This document shows, piece by piece, positions 25,300 through 32,545 of a stretch of 35,197 nucleotides of DNA (position 1 is its first letter; each line of letters begins with the position of its first letter). The notes beneath the pieces were generated by a model. It searched no databases, had not been told where the DNA came from, and saw only the letters and a program-made list of their open reading frames with translations. Both the position numbers and the translations under genes were made by a program. Location of the stretch: contig NZ_JAJBTT010000017.1 in NCBI RefSeq assembly GCF_020860705.1, forward strand, positions 1 through 35,197, in the 5' to 3' direction. The stretch comes from Akkermansia sp. GTDB taxonomy: Bacteria; Verrucomicrobiota; Verrucomicrobiia; Verrucomicrobiales; Akkermansiaceae.

Positions 25300-25869
25300 T
25301 TATTTGCCCAGAAGGGACGTCCTGGTGTACAGGGCGTAAACGGGAATACCGCGTTCTTCAATTGCCTGGCGGCCGCCTTCCTCACGGTCCAGCAGCACCA
25401 GGGCGGCAGCTACGTGGCCCCCTTCCGCCTCAATGGCGTCAATCGCCTTCAGGGTGGAGCCGCCCGTAGTGATGACATCATCCACGACGACCACGGTATC
25501 CCCCGCCTGGAAATTGCCTTCAATGCGGCGCCCCCGACCATGGTCCTTCGGCTCCTTGCGCACGGTAAACACCTGGAGCTTCTTCCCGGCCCCCTCCAGG
25601 GCGCTGGTCATGCCGACGGCCAGGGAGATGGGGTCCGCCCCCATGGTCATGCCGCCGATGGCCGCAACTTCCGGGAAACGGGGCAGAATTTCCTCCTTCA
25701 CCCGCTTCCAGCCCAGCGCGCCCACCAGCGTAGCCCCCACGGGGTCCAGGGCGGTCATGCGGCAGTCCACATACAGGTCAGACACCTTGCCGGAGGCCAG
25801 CGTGAAGGTACCCGTGCGCACGGATTTTTCCAGAAGAATGCTTTTCAGAAGGTCGTATTGTTCGCTCAT
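25300..25869 (-). CDS. pyrE: Orotate phosphoribosyltransferase
   Basis: PyrE joins orotate and PRPP to form orotidine 5'-monophosphate in pyrimidine synthesis. The 189-residue protein carries the PRPP loop TVVVVDDVITTGGSTLKAI, the flexible catalytic loop region (RKEPKDHGRGRRIEG), and the N-terminal TGTFTLASGKVSDLYVDCR typical of bacterial PyrE. The open frame runs 40 codons further upstream, but that part is unlike the family and overlaps the promoter, so the ATG at 25869 is the start. nagZ follows at 12 bases, giving a two-gene leftward operon. Confidence 0.94.
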   Translation of the reverse strand: MSEQYDLLKSILLEKSVRTGTFTLASGKVSDLYVDCRMTALDPVGATLVGALGWKRVKEEILPRFPEVAAIGGMTMGADPISLAVGMTSALEGAGKKLQVFTVRKEPKDHGRGRRIEGNFQAGDTVVVVDDVITTGGSTLKAIDAIEAEGGHVAAALVLLDREEGGRQAIEERGIPVYALYTRTSLLGK

Positions 25870-25900
25870 GAAGATAGGAATGGATGAAGTGGCTCCGCCG

Positions 25901-25929
25901 TATATAACAAATACCCCCGGAATAAGCAA
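25901..25929 (-). promoter_or_regulatory. pyrE-nagZ promoter
   Basis: On the minus strand TTGCTT (complement of 25924-25929) lies 17 bases before TATATA (complement of 25901-25906), which is preceded by TGT as in an extended -10. The start point near 25894 gives a leader of about 25 bases. Confidence 0.5.
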
Positions 25930-25949
25930 CGGATAACAGCATGCAAATC

Positions 25950-25978
25950 TTGACAAAAGAGAGGAGAGGCTCCATAAC
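25950..25978 (+). promoter_or_regulatory. Promoter of L,D-transpeptidase gene
   Basis: A perfect TTGACA at 25950-25955 stands 17 bases before CATAAC at 25973-25978 (four of six consensus bases). The leader to ATG 26002 would be about 17 bases and has no Shine-Dalgarno site. Confidence 0.6.
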
Positions 25979-26001
25979 CTGCCTGTCATTCACCCGTTCC
26001 C

Positions 26002-26649
26002 ATGAAACCCGGCATACTGGCATTAGCCTCCATCAGTTCCATCCTTTTTTCCTGCAGTCCGTATGGAAGGCCCCCCCTTCTTGACAAAATCACCGGGAAA
26101 CTTCAGGGCGTGTCCGGACAGGACACTTACCTGTCCGGCGTGGGCGCCACTTCCGGCGTCAACACGGACCTTCCTCCGGAAGCCCGCCTGGGCCAGGGAT
26201 ACTGGGACCTGCCGTCAGGCATTCAGGGAGAAAAGCACATCATCATTGATCTCAAGCAGCAGAAAGTCTTCTACTACGTAGGAACCACGCTGGTAGGCGT
26301 CTCTCCGATGTCCTCCGGCAAGGAAGGCTACGGAACCCCCAAGGGTACCTATAAAATCATTCAGAAGGACGCCAACTACAAATCAGGCACTTACGGCGTT
26401 CTGCGCAGCAAGTCCACAGGAGCCGTGGTCAACGGGGACTACAACGCCAAAGGCGGCGGCGCTCCCGCAGGAACGTACTTCGATCCCGCCCCCATGCCCT
26501 ACTGGATGCGGATCACAGGGGGCTACGGCATGCACGTGGGCTTTGTCACCGGATACCCGGTCAGCCACGGCTGCGTGCGCCTGCCGGCGGACATGGCCAA
26601 GACGTTCTTTGAACACACCCCCCTCGGAACGAAGGTCACCATCAGGTAG
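26002..26649 (+). CDS. L,D-transpeptidase (YkuD) lipoprotein
   Basis: The 215-residue protein has a lipoprotein-type signal, MKPGILALASISSILFSC, with Cys18 as the probable lipidated residue (Phe at -2 is unusual). The YkuD domain spans about 77-215. KHIIIDLKQQKVFYY is its first strand, PMSSGKEGYGTPKGTY follows, and the active-site motif MHVGFVTGYPVSHGCVRLP supplies His178, His189 and the catalytic Cys191. Such enzymes cross-link peptidoglycan through diaminopimelate 3-3 bonds, or attach or cleave wall-linked lipoproteins. It has its own promoter and is divergent from pyrE-nagZ. It lies upstream of a transglutaminase-like membrane protein gene, which hints at a wall-modification neighbourhood. 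Confidence 0.88.
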   Translation: MKPGILALASISSILFSCSPYGRPPLLDKITGKLQGVSGQDTYLSGVGATSGVNTDLPPEARLGQGYWDLPSGIQGEKHIIIDLKQQKVFYYVGTTLVGVSPMSSGKEGYGTPKGTYKIIQKDANYKSGTYGVLRSKSTGAVVNGDYNAKGGGAPAGTYFDPAPMPYWMRITGGYGMHVGFVTGYPVSHGCVRLPADMAKTFFEHTPLGTKVTIR

Positions 26650-26686
26650 CTCCTCCCAGCGGCCTTTCATCCCCATGCCTTAGGAA

Positions 26687-26724
26687 GAAACGCCCTCTCC
26701 GGATTCCGGAAAAAAGGGCGTTTC
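26687..26724 (+). terminator. Terminator after L,D-transpeptidase gene
   Basis: GAAACGCCCT at 26687-26696 pairs with AGGGCGTTTC at 26715-26724. An inner TCCGG/CCGGA stem-loop lies between them. The stem ends in three T residues only. Confidence 0.7.
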
Positions 26725-26808
26725 CCATTCCTGCCGGGAGGTGGCATGCCCGCGCGGAGGGCACCCCCTTCCTTTCCCCGTCCATGGCACAGCTTCCGCA
26801 CTCTGGAA

Positions 26809-26836
26809 TTGACAAACGATTCAGGACCTTTTAAAT
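26809..26836 (+). promoter_or_regulatory. Promoter of the 971-residue membrane protein gene
   Basis: A perfect TTGACA at 26809-26814 is followed after 16 bases by TTAAAT at 26831-26836. The leader to ATG 26865 would be about 22 bases, AT-rich and without a Shine-Dalgarno site. Confidence 0.6.
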
Positions 26837-26864
26837 GAATGAGTCTTTGATCTTTTGATTCGTC

Positions 26865-29780
26865 ATGACAATCCCTCAAACCCCTTCCCTTCCGCCCCAT
26901 TTCAATATAGGCGGCTATAGAATCGCGGCGCTTATAGAAAGCGGACCGGATTACAACTTGTACCAGGCCCTCTCTCCGGAAGGCCTGGCCGTTCTGGTGC
27001 GTGAATTCTGCCCCCAGGGCCTCGTCACGCGCGACCTGGCCAGCGGGGAACTGTCCGCCGCACCGGAAAACCAGCCTCAGTTCGCCCAGGCGCAGGAAAC
27101 TTTCGAAGCCCAATACTCCCCCAATGCCGAAGGCAAGCTGAAGGGATTCGGCACCGTATTCTTCCTTTATCCGCTGGCGCAGCCGCAAGCCCAGCCCCAG
27201 CCGGTCGTGGCTCATGCCCAGGCCCTGCGCCCCTCCAAAAAACCACAGCAGCCCCAGCTGCGGAAGCCCGTCGTCGGAGCAATCACTCCCGGCGCACCGC
27301 TGCCCAAGGTAAAGCGCTCCGGCGGCTTTCCCGTCATCACGGTCATCATCACCGGGATGCTCGCCCTCTTCGGCTTCCTGGGGTACCAGATCCTCAAGGA
27401 CAAAAAGGAACCTGTCGCCAAAACGATCGCTCAGCCGGTGGTCCTTCCCCCCAAGCCCAAACCCAAGCCCGCTCCGCCCAAGCCGGCTCCTGTGGTCGCC
27501 GCCCCGGAACCGGAACCCATCGTGGTAGCCCCGGAACCGGAGCCCGAGCCTGAACCGGAACCGCCTGCACCTGACCTTTCCCCCTCTCCGGAAATCATCG
27601 CCATGGAAAAGGCGCTCCGGGAAGAGGCGATGGCCTCCAAGGGCAAATTCTCTGAAAAACTTCTGGCAAAATACCCCTATTACGCGGAAGCCTACGTGCG
27701 CGATTATGTCAAAAAGCGCGGGGGCGCCTTCTCGCCGGACTTTGAGAAATGGTTGAAAAACACGAAGACCAATCGTGAAGTCTTTGCCATGTTCTTCCCG
27801 CCGGACCCCAGCGTCGCCACCAACGTGGCCTTCATGATTGATGAACTGGGCCTGGAAATGACGGAAAAATACAACCAGCTCGTGCTGGCTTTTGCGGTAG
27901 GACGCCGCGAATTCGGCATGGGAGCCTTCGACCTCACCCAGCAGGGCCGCTACATTGACGCCCTGGGCAAACTGAACAGCCTGAGGTCCTCCGGCGCCAT
28001 GCCCCCGCCCGCAGACCTGTACTGCGCAGGAAAGCCCCCCGTGAACTGGTACGGAAACGCTCCGCGCATGGTGGATGAAGAATGCTACAAAAAGGTGGAA
28101 GCTTACTTGGACCGCAAAAAAATCACGCCCAAACAGGCTTGGATACGCAAGTACCCCACGGTTTCGGAAATAGGGGACCCCTCCATCACGGAAGGCAACC
28201 TGGCTGGCTTCCTCCATGAGTACATGTACCGCCATGACCAGCTGAGACGCAAGAGGGACCCGTTCCCCACGCCGGTGGAATTCTTCACCTACCTGGTGGA
28301 CAAATATGAAAATTGCAGCAAGCTGCGGGACGTGGACCGCAAGCGCGTGGACTGGACCGGCGTATCCCTGGAAGGAACGCCCTGGCCGGCCATGATGGCC
28401 CTTTCAGAAACCCGCCCCCTGCGCGAATGCGACAGCGTATGGGAACGCTACCTGGGCCAGCGCGGCCCGACGCGCCTGTGGCTGTACGGCCCCTACCGCA
28501 TGGATGACGACAAGGAGCCGCCCATCCTGTTCAGCTTTGACCCGGACCCGGAATGGTCCCGTGAATCCAATGAACGCAAGCTCCATGAAGGCGGCGTGTG
28601 CGGCACCATGTCCCTCATCTCCCGCAACTCACAGATTGCCCGCGGCATCCCGGCAGCCCCCGCCGGACAGCCCGGCCACGGCAACCTGATGACGACCAAC
28701 TTCAACGGCAACGGCTGCTGGCTGAGTGTAGGCCAGAGCGTGGACACCCTGAAAGCCACCACGGGGTTCTGGTACTTCCGGGACTCCAAGGCGCCGCGCA
28801 CCGGCAATGCGGAATACCAGTCCGGCCTGGCCCTGTCCATGAACATCGACTATGATAAATTCATCGACAGCCGCTTCGCCATGAACATGTACAAGCTGGC
28901 GGCCAAGAGCTCCTCCACGGAAGAATCCGAAGACTCTTCCGGCACGGTGCCCAGGGAATTCACCCAGACGGCCATGAGAACCGTCCTCAAGGCCAACCCG
29001 TTCTACACGGAAGCCTGGTACACGCTCTTCAAGCTGGCTCCCCAGGACCTCATGGGAGCTACCAAGATGGTGGATGAAGTGCGGGAAGCCCTCCCGGACG
29101 GCATGGGCATCAGAAAACTCTGGAAAACGCGCAAATACGTCTCCTCCGTAGGACGCGGGGACAAGAACGGCAAGGAAATGCTGGCGAACCACGCCAAGGA
29201 ATACGTCAACGTGCTCTGCTCCGTCATTCTGGAAAACGCCCTGAAACAGGAACACGACTACAAGACCTTCCAGTGGGCGGACCTCATGTCCTGGCTCAAG
29301 TCCGAGGCCAAGCGCAACTCCTATCCGGAACCCCAGGCCGCCTACCAGATAGCGTATGCCAAGGCCCAGGGCACGGACAGGCTCAAGAGGACCGTGGACA
29401 GGGGCTTCAAGAAAGTCCTCAACTTCTACCGGGATGAAAACAACGTTCTGAACGCTCCCAAGGATGTGGACCAGGAAGAAATGTCCTTCGCCCTGGACGC
29501 CCTGTGCCTGGCCCTGCCCAAGGAAGAACTGGTGCCGTGGATGAAAAACATGGTGGACACCTGCCCGGACGGCTTCAAGTACAAGCCCAAGAATAAGAAG
29601 GAAACGAAAATCCACCCCTTCTACAGCACGCTGACGAAGAACTACATGTCCCTGGCTGACGGCTCGGAGAAATCCCGCGTCAAGACGGAGATGAAGGACG
29701 CTTCCAAGAGGATTCTGGAGCTCTCCCAGAAAAAGAAGGGTGACGGGGAAGAACCTTCCGGACGCCGCCGGAGACGCTGA
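26865..29780 (+). CDS. Membrane-anchored protein: degenerate kinase N-lobe plus transglutaminase-like domain
   Basis: The product has 971 residues. Residues 13-110 repeat the kinase N-lobe-like domain of the protein at 19618: FNIGGYRIAAL, then VLVREFCPQGLVTRD with Arg46 in the Lys position, and GTVFFLYPL at the hinge. One helix (about 155-177) follows basic KVKR, so the C-terminal part should be extracytoplasmic. The linker (about 193-238) runs KPKPKPAPPKP then EPEPEPEPEPP. The remaining 730 residues include EGGVCGTMSLISRNSQIARG with Cys579, then GIPAAPAGQPGHGNL with His605, a pattern of transglutaminase/cysteine-protease-like folds (Cys on a helix, a GIPA strand, then His). The C-terminus (about 700-950) is helical and ends in basic SGRRRRR. 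Substrate and partners are unknown. HemW follows after 17 bases. Confidence 0.78.
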   Translation: MTIPQTPSLPPHFNIGGYRIAALIESGPDYNLYQALSPEGLAVLVREFCPQGLVTRDLASGELSAAPENQPQFAQAQETFEAQYSPNAEGKLKGFGTVFFLYPLAQPQAQPQPVVAHAQALRPSKKPQQPQLRKPVVGAITPGAPLPKVKRSGGFPVITVIITGMLALFGFLGYQILKDKKEPVAKTIAQPVVLPPKPKPKPAPPKPAPVVAAPEPEPIVVAPEPEPEPEPEPPAPDLSPSPEIIAMEKALREEAMASKGKFSEKLLAKYPYYAEAYVRDYVKKRGGAFSPDFEKWLKNTKTNREVFAMFFPPDPSVATNVAFMIDELGLEMTEKYNQLVLAFAVGRREFGMGAFDLTQQGRYIDALGKLNSLRSSGAMPPPADLYCAGKPPVNWYGNAPRMVDEECYKKVEAYLDRKKITPKQAWIRKYPTVSEIGDPSITEGNLAGFLHEYMYRHDQLRRKRDPFPTPVEFFTYLVDKYENCSKLRDVDRKRVDWTGVSLEGTPWPAMMALSETRPLRECDSVWERYLGQRGPTRLWLYGPYRMDDDKEPPILFSFDPDPEWSRESNERKLHEGGVCGTMSLISRNSQIARGIPAAPAGQPGHGNLMTTNFNGNGCWLSVGQSVDTLKATTGFWYFRDSKAPRTGNAEYQSGLALSMNIDYDKFIDSRFAMNMYKLAAKSSSTEESEDSSGTVPREFTQTAMRTVLKANPFYTEAWYTLFKLAPQDLMGATKMVDEVREALPDGMGIRKLWKTRKYVSSVGRGDKNGKEMLANHAKEYVNVLCSVILENALKQEHDYKTFQWADLMSWLKSEAKRNSYPEPQAAYQIAYAKAQGTDRLKRTVDRGFKKVLNFYRDENNVLNAPKDVDQEEMSFALDALCLALPKEELVPWMKNMVDTCPDGFKYKPKNKKETKIHPFYSTLTKNYMSLADGSEKSRVKTEMKDASKRILELSQKKKGDGEEPSGRRRRR

Positions 29781-29797
29781 TTCCCTCCGCCTCTCCC

Positions 29798-30907
29798 GTG
29801 CATCTTTACGTTCACATTCCCTTCTGCCACCGCATCTGCCCGTACTGTGCCTTTTTCAAGCACACGCCAGGTTCCACGGACATGAAGCTCTTCATCCGTG
29901 CGCTGGCACGGGAAGCGGAATCCCGCGCCGCGTCCCTGGCCATGGACCGCGGGGGGGAAACCGCCACGCTCTACTTCGGCGGGGGAACGCCTTCCATGCT
30001 TTCCGACACGCACCTGGGCCGCCTCATGGAAACCCTGAACCGTCTCGTGCCTGTGGACAGGCTGGACGAGTTCTCCTTTGAGGCTAACCCGGCCACCTTT
30101 ACGGAAAAAAAAGTGCGCTTCTGGCGCAGCCTTGGCATGAACCGCGTCTCCCTGGGCGTGCAGTCCCTGGATGCCCGCATCCTGCACCTGCTGGGCCGGG
30201 AACACACCCCGGAACAGGCCCTTCATTCCGTGGAAATGCTGAAAAACGCGGGCATGCCCCACGTCAACATGGATCTCATGTTCGCCATTCCGGGGCAAAG
30301 CCTCTCCACCTGGGAAGCCACACTGCGGGAAGCCGTACGCACCGGAACGGACCACGTCTCCGCCTACAACCTGACCTATGAGGAAGACACGGAATTCTTC
30401 CGGAGCCTGCTGCGTGGGGAAAAAAGGCAGGATCCGGACAAAGACGCCGCCTACTTCGAACTGGCGGAAAACATTCTGGAAGCGGCCGGCATGCGCCACT
30501 ATGAAACCTCCAACTACGCCAGGGAGGGCTGCCATTCCCCCCACAACATGGCCTACTGGAAGGGAGAGGACTACGTGGGCATAGGCCCCGGCGCGGTCAG
30601 CACCATCAACGGCATGCGGTACTCCAACACGCGGGATACGGACACCTACATCCGCAGCACCCTGGAAAACGGTCTGCCCTGCTCCGAGGTGGAACCCGTC
30701 ACTCCGGAAGACTACCGCCTGGAACGCATCGCCCTGATGCTCCGGACGGACGAAGGACTACCGCTGAAATACATCCTGCCGGAATCCCGTCCGCTACTGG
30801 AACAATACCGGGAACTGGGCCTGGCATACATCTCCCCGGAACAAAGGCTCATCCTGAAAGGCCGCGGCCGCCTGCTGGTGGATGCCATTGCCGCGGAATT
30901 GTGCTGA
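29798..30907 (+). CDS. hemW: Radical SAM heme chaperone HemW
   Basis: This 369-residue protein starts MHLYVHIPFCHRICPYCAF, with the radical-SAM cysteines at 10, 14 and 17 followed by Phe instead of the fourth Cys found in true HemN. That supports HemW rather than coproporphyrinogen dehydrogenase. TLYFGGGTPSML, FEANPATFT and NRVSLGVQSLDARILHLLGR are conserved SAM and core motifs. AYWKGEDYVGIGPGA is the characteristic HemW C-terminal segment. HemW binds heme and helps insert it into respiratory proteins. The start is GTG at 29798, because the motif lies at the very N-terminus. It is 17 bases downstream of the membrane protein gene and probably on its transcript. Confidence 0.92.
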   Translation: MHLYVHIPFCHRICPYCAFFKHTPGSTDMKLFIRALAREAESRAASLAMDRGGETATLYFGGGTPSMLSDTHLGRLMETLNRLVPVDRLDEFSFEANPATFTEKKVRFWRSLGMNRVSLGVQSLDARILHLLGREHTPEQALHSVEMLKNAGMPHVNMDLMFAIPGQSLSTWEATLREAVRTGTDHVSAYNLTYEEDTEFFRSLLRGEKRQDPDKDAAYFELAENILEAAGMRHYETSNYAREGCHSPHNMAYWKGEDYVGIGPGAVSTINGMRYSNTRDTDTYIRSTLENGLPCSEVEPVTPEDYRLERIALMLRTDEGLPLKYILPESRPLLEQYRELGLAYISPEQRLILKGRGRLLVDAIAAELC

Positions 30908-30927
30908 GGGGAAGAATTTCTTCCTCT
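30907..30927 (+). terminator. Possible weak hairpin after hemW
   Basis: AGGGGAAGAA and TTCTTCCTCT form a purine/pyrimidine stem with one G-T wobble immediately at the hemW stop. It is not followed by a T-run. Confidence 0.3.
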
Positions 30928-30997
30928 TCAACAACCGCAGAATACAGAATTCATGGGAGGCATCCGGGGAAATATTCAGGCCTGCATAATATTGTTC

Positions 30998-31026
30998 TTG
31001 GCTTTTTAATATGGAAAGGATACAAT
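30998..31026 (+). promoter_or_regulatory. Promoter of RNA-binding protein gene
   Basis: TTGGCT at 30998-31003 is followed after exactly 17 bases by TACAAT at 31021-31026 (five of six consensus bases). Starting near 31033 leaves a leader of about 95 bases. The leader holds a small stem, TCCCG/CGGGA, at 31072-31087 and could be a regulated leader. Confidence 0.6.
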
Positions 31027-31127
31027 CTTTACAGACAACGGTGTCTGCTTATTCGGAATTTTGGCTTTTACTCCCGGCTCTTCGGGAATGCATTGAAGAA
31101 CAATCAGAGCACGTGTCTTTTGATCAT

Positions 31128-31460
31128 ATGAACACAAAAATGTATGTAGGGAATTTGTCCTTCAATGCCACCGAACAGGACCTGAGTGATTTGTTTGGCA
31201 CCCATGGCGAAGTGACTGAAGTATTCATTCCAACCGACCGTGAATCCGGAAGGCCCAGAGGTTTCGCATTTGTAACCATGGAGTCCACCGATGCCATGAA
31301 CGATGCCATTTCCGCCCTGAACGGAAATGATTTTCAGGGACGTCCCCTGGTTGTCAATGAAGCCAAGCCGCAGACAAACACAGGCGGCGGCGGTTACCGT
31401 AGTAACGGCGGTAACGGCGGCAGACGCGACAACAACGGCTATGGCCGTAACCGCCGCTAA
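31128..31460 (+). CDS. RRM-type RNA-binding protein
   Basis: This 110-residue protein has one RNA recognition motif. MYVGNLSF at residues 5-12 is RNP-2, and RGFAFVTM around 45-52 is RNP-1, with the aromatic residues that stack on RNA bases. The tail after residue 85 is rich in Gly, Asn and Arg ([15 protein letters not shown]). This resembles the small glycine-rich RNA-binding proteins of cyanobacteria and other bacteria, which bind single-stranded RNA and often respond to cold. The open frame extends to an ATG at 31011, but that lies upstream of the predicted transcription start and codes for nothing RRM-like. ATG 31128 is preferred; ATG 31140 is also possible. Confidence 0.9.
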   Translation: MNTKMYVGNLSFNATEQDLSDLFGTHGEVTEVFIPTDRESGRPRGFAFVTMESTDAMNDAISALNGNDFQGRPLVVNEAKPQTNTGGGGYRSNGGNGGRRDNNGYGRNRR

Positions 31461-31515
31461 AAGCGGGAAAATGGAAGGAAGAGCATTTGCTTCTTCCTGA
31501 TATCTTCACATTTTC

Positions 31516-31551
31516 AGTAAGGCCCGGCGCTTTCATGCTCCTGGCCTTACT
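31516..31551 (+). terminator. First terminator after RNA-binding protein gene
   Basis: AGTAAGGCC at 31516-31524 pairs with GGCCTTACT at 31543-31551, with a further imperfect inner stem. ATTTT follows, and TTTT precedes, so it could work in both directions. Confidence 0.75.
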
Positions 31552-31561
31552 ATTTTACATC

Positions 31562-31602
31562 AAGACCTCCCGGCAGAGATATTCTCTGCCGGGAGGTCTT
31601 TT
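31562..31602 (+). terminator. Second, very strong terminator after RNA-binding protein gene
   Basis: A perfect 18-pair stem (31562-31579 with 31583-31600) has a three-base TAT loop and runs into TTTT. It lies only ten bases after the previous hairpin. Confidence 0.85.
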
Positions 31603-31736
31603 ACATGGCTGCATGACGCTCCCGGTACAGCTGCCTAACGCTACTTGCCGCAGCCTGTACAGAAAGCGCCTTCTACCAGGCCGTCCGTTCCCGGAGGGCC
31701 ATTTCCTCCCTCAATTCAACAAGGACTCCCTGACAT

Positions 31737-32510
31737 TCAATCTATCCGGAACTGGCGCGCCATTTTTTTCAACCACCAGTCCCGGTGCCTCATTTCATCC
31801 CTGCTGCGTTCCAGTTCCCGGAGTTCGCTGCCGCGCAATCCTCCCCTGATGTACCGTTCATCCAGCTTGCGCGCTTCCATCCGTGTATCCTTCCGCAGGG
31901 CCTGGTAAAACTGGGCTCCGGTCACCAGGCCGCTGGCCGCCCCTCCCTGGCCCACCAGATTCATGTAAAGCTTTCTCAGCCTGTTGTAATCCTCCACCAC
32001 CCGGTTGTATTTCAGGGCGGCGTACTGGTAGCGCTCCTTCCAGTCCTCAGGTCCCGGATTGACCAGGCGGTCTTCCAGGGAGCCGGGGTCCGGCGTGGGT
32101 GCGGGCACCGCTCCGGAGGGCAGCGGAGGAAGCGGCGGAGGCTGAGGAACGGGGCGACGGCTTGTCCTGGGAATGCCGTTGCCCGTCATGGAAAGAGGAG
32201 AACGTTCCGTCAGCAGGCTGTCCATGCGCACCTGCTCCAGGGTTTCCAGCAAATGGGCGCGCTCCTTTTGCAGGGAGACGTTGGAATTGCGTTCTTCTGA
32301 AAGCGACTGCTTCAGCGTCTGCATGCTGCCGGAAATCTCCGAATAAACCAGCGCATAGGCCCCGATGCACCCCAGCAGAAAGCCCAGCCCCAGCATGATT
32401 CCCCTTTCCCGCCACGGACCGGGCCTGCGTTCCGGAGCCGGTTCCGGAATATCCGGCTCCGGCTCATGGGAAACAGTCAGGTAGTGTTCCAGGGGACCCT
32501 CGTCAGGCAT
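31737..32510 (-). CDS. Single-pass membrane protein with coiled coil, unknown function
   Basis: I do not recognise a family. The 257-residue protein has an acidic, Pro-rich cytoplasmic start (EPEPDIPEPAPERRPGPW) and one membrane helix at about 38-57 (GIMLGLGFLLGCIGAYALVY). A heptad-rich coiled coil follows at about 58-100 (MQTLKQSLSEERNSNVSLQK), then a Pro-rich stretch with PQPPPLPPLPS. The C-terminal third is charged and helical. Basic residues before the helix predict an external C-terminus. It begins 35 bases after the serS stop and is probably cotranscribed. The layout suggests an envelope scaffold or tether, but no function can be claimed. Confidence 0.7.
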   Translation of the reverse strand: MPDEGPLEHYLTVSHEPEPDIPEPAPERRPGPWRERGIMLGLGFLLGCIGAYALVYSEISGSMQTLKQSLSEERNSNVSLQKERAHLLETLEQVRMDSLLTERSPLSMTGNGIPRTSRRPVPQPPPLPPLPSGAVPAPTPDPGSLEDRLVNPGPEDWKERYQYAALKYNRVVEDYNRLRKLYMNLVGQGGAASGLVTGAQFYQALRKDTRMEARKLDERYIRGGLRGSELRELERSRDEMRHRDWWLKKMARQFRID

Positions 32511-32545
32511 GGCTTGATTCAGGAGTGGGACGTAAAAACGCCGGT

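Larger units (their letters stand above)
31461..31736. other. Convergent intergenic region with terminators
   Basis: After the two terminators, 31603-31736 holds no evident gene. A GGCCGTCC/GGAGGGCC imperfect stem at 31679-31700 may end the leftward coiled-coil protein gene, but has no T-run. Confidence 0.35.

Noticed and set aside
27448..27573. TonB-like assignment from the KPKPKP/EPEPEP linker
   Set aside because: There is no TonB C-terminal domain, the charge order is the reverse of that in TonB, and the large C-terminal region is transglutaminase-like.
31011..31127. Longer start for the RNA-binding protein
   Set aside because: The extra 39 residues precede the predicted transcription start and are not part of an RRM protein.
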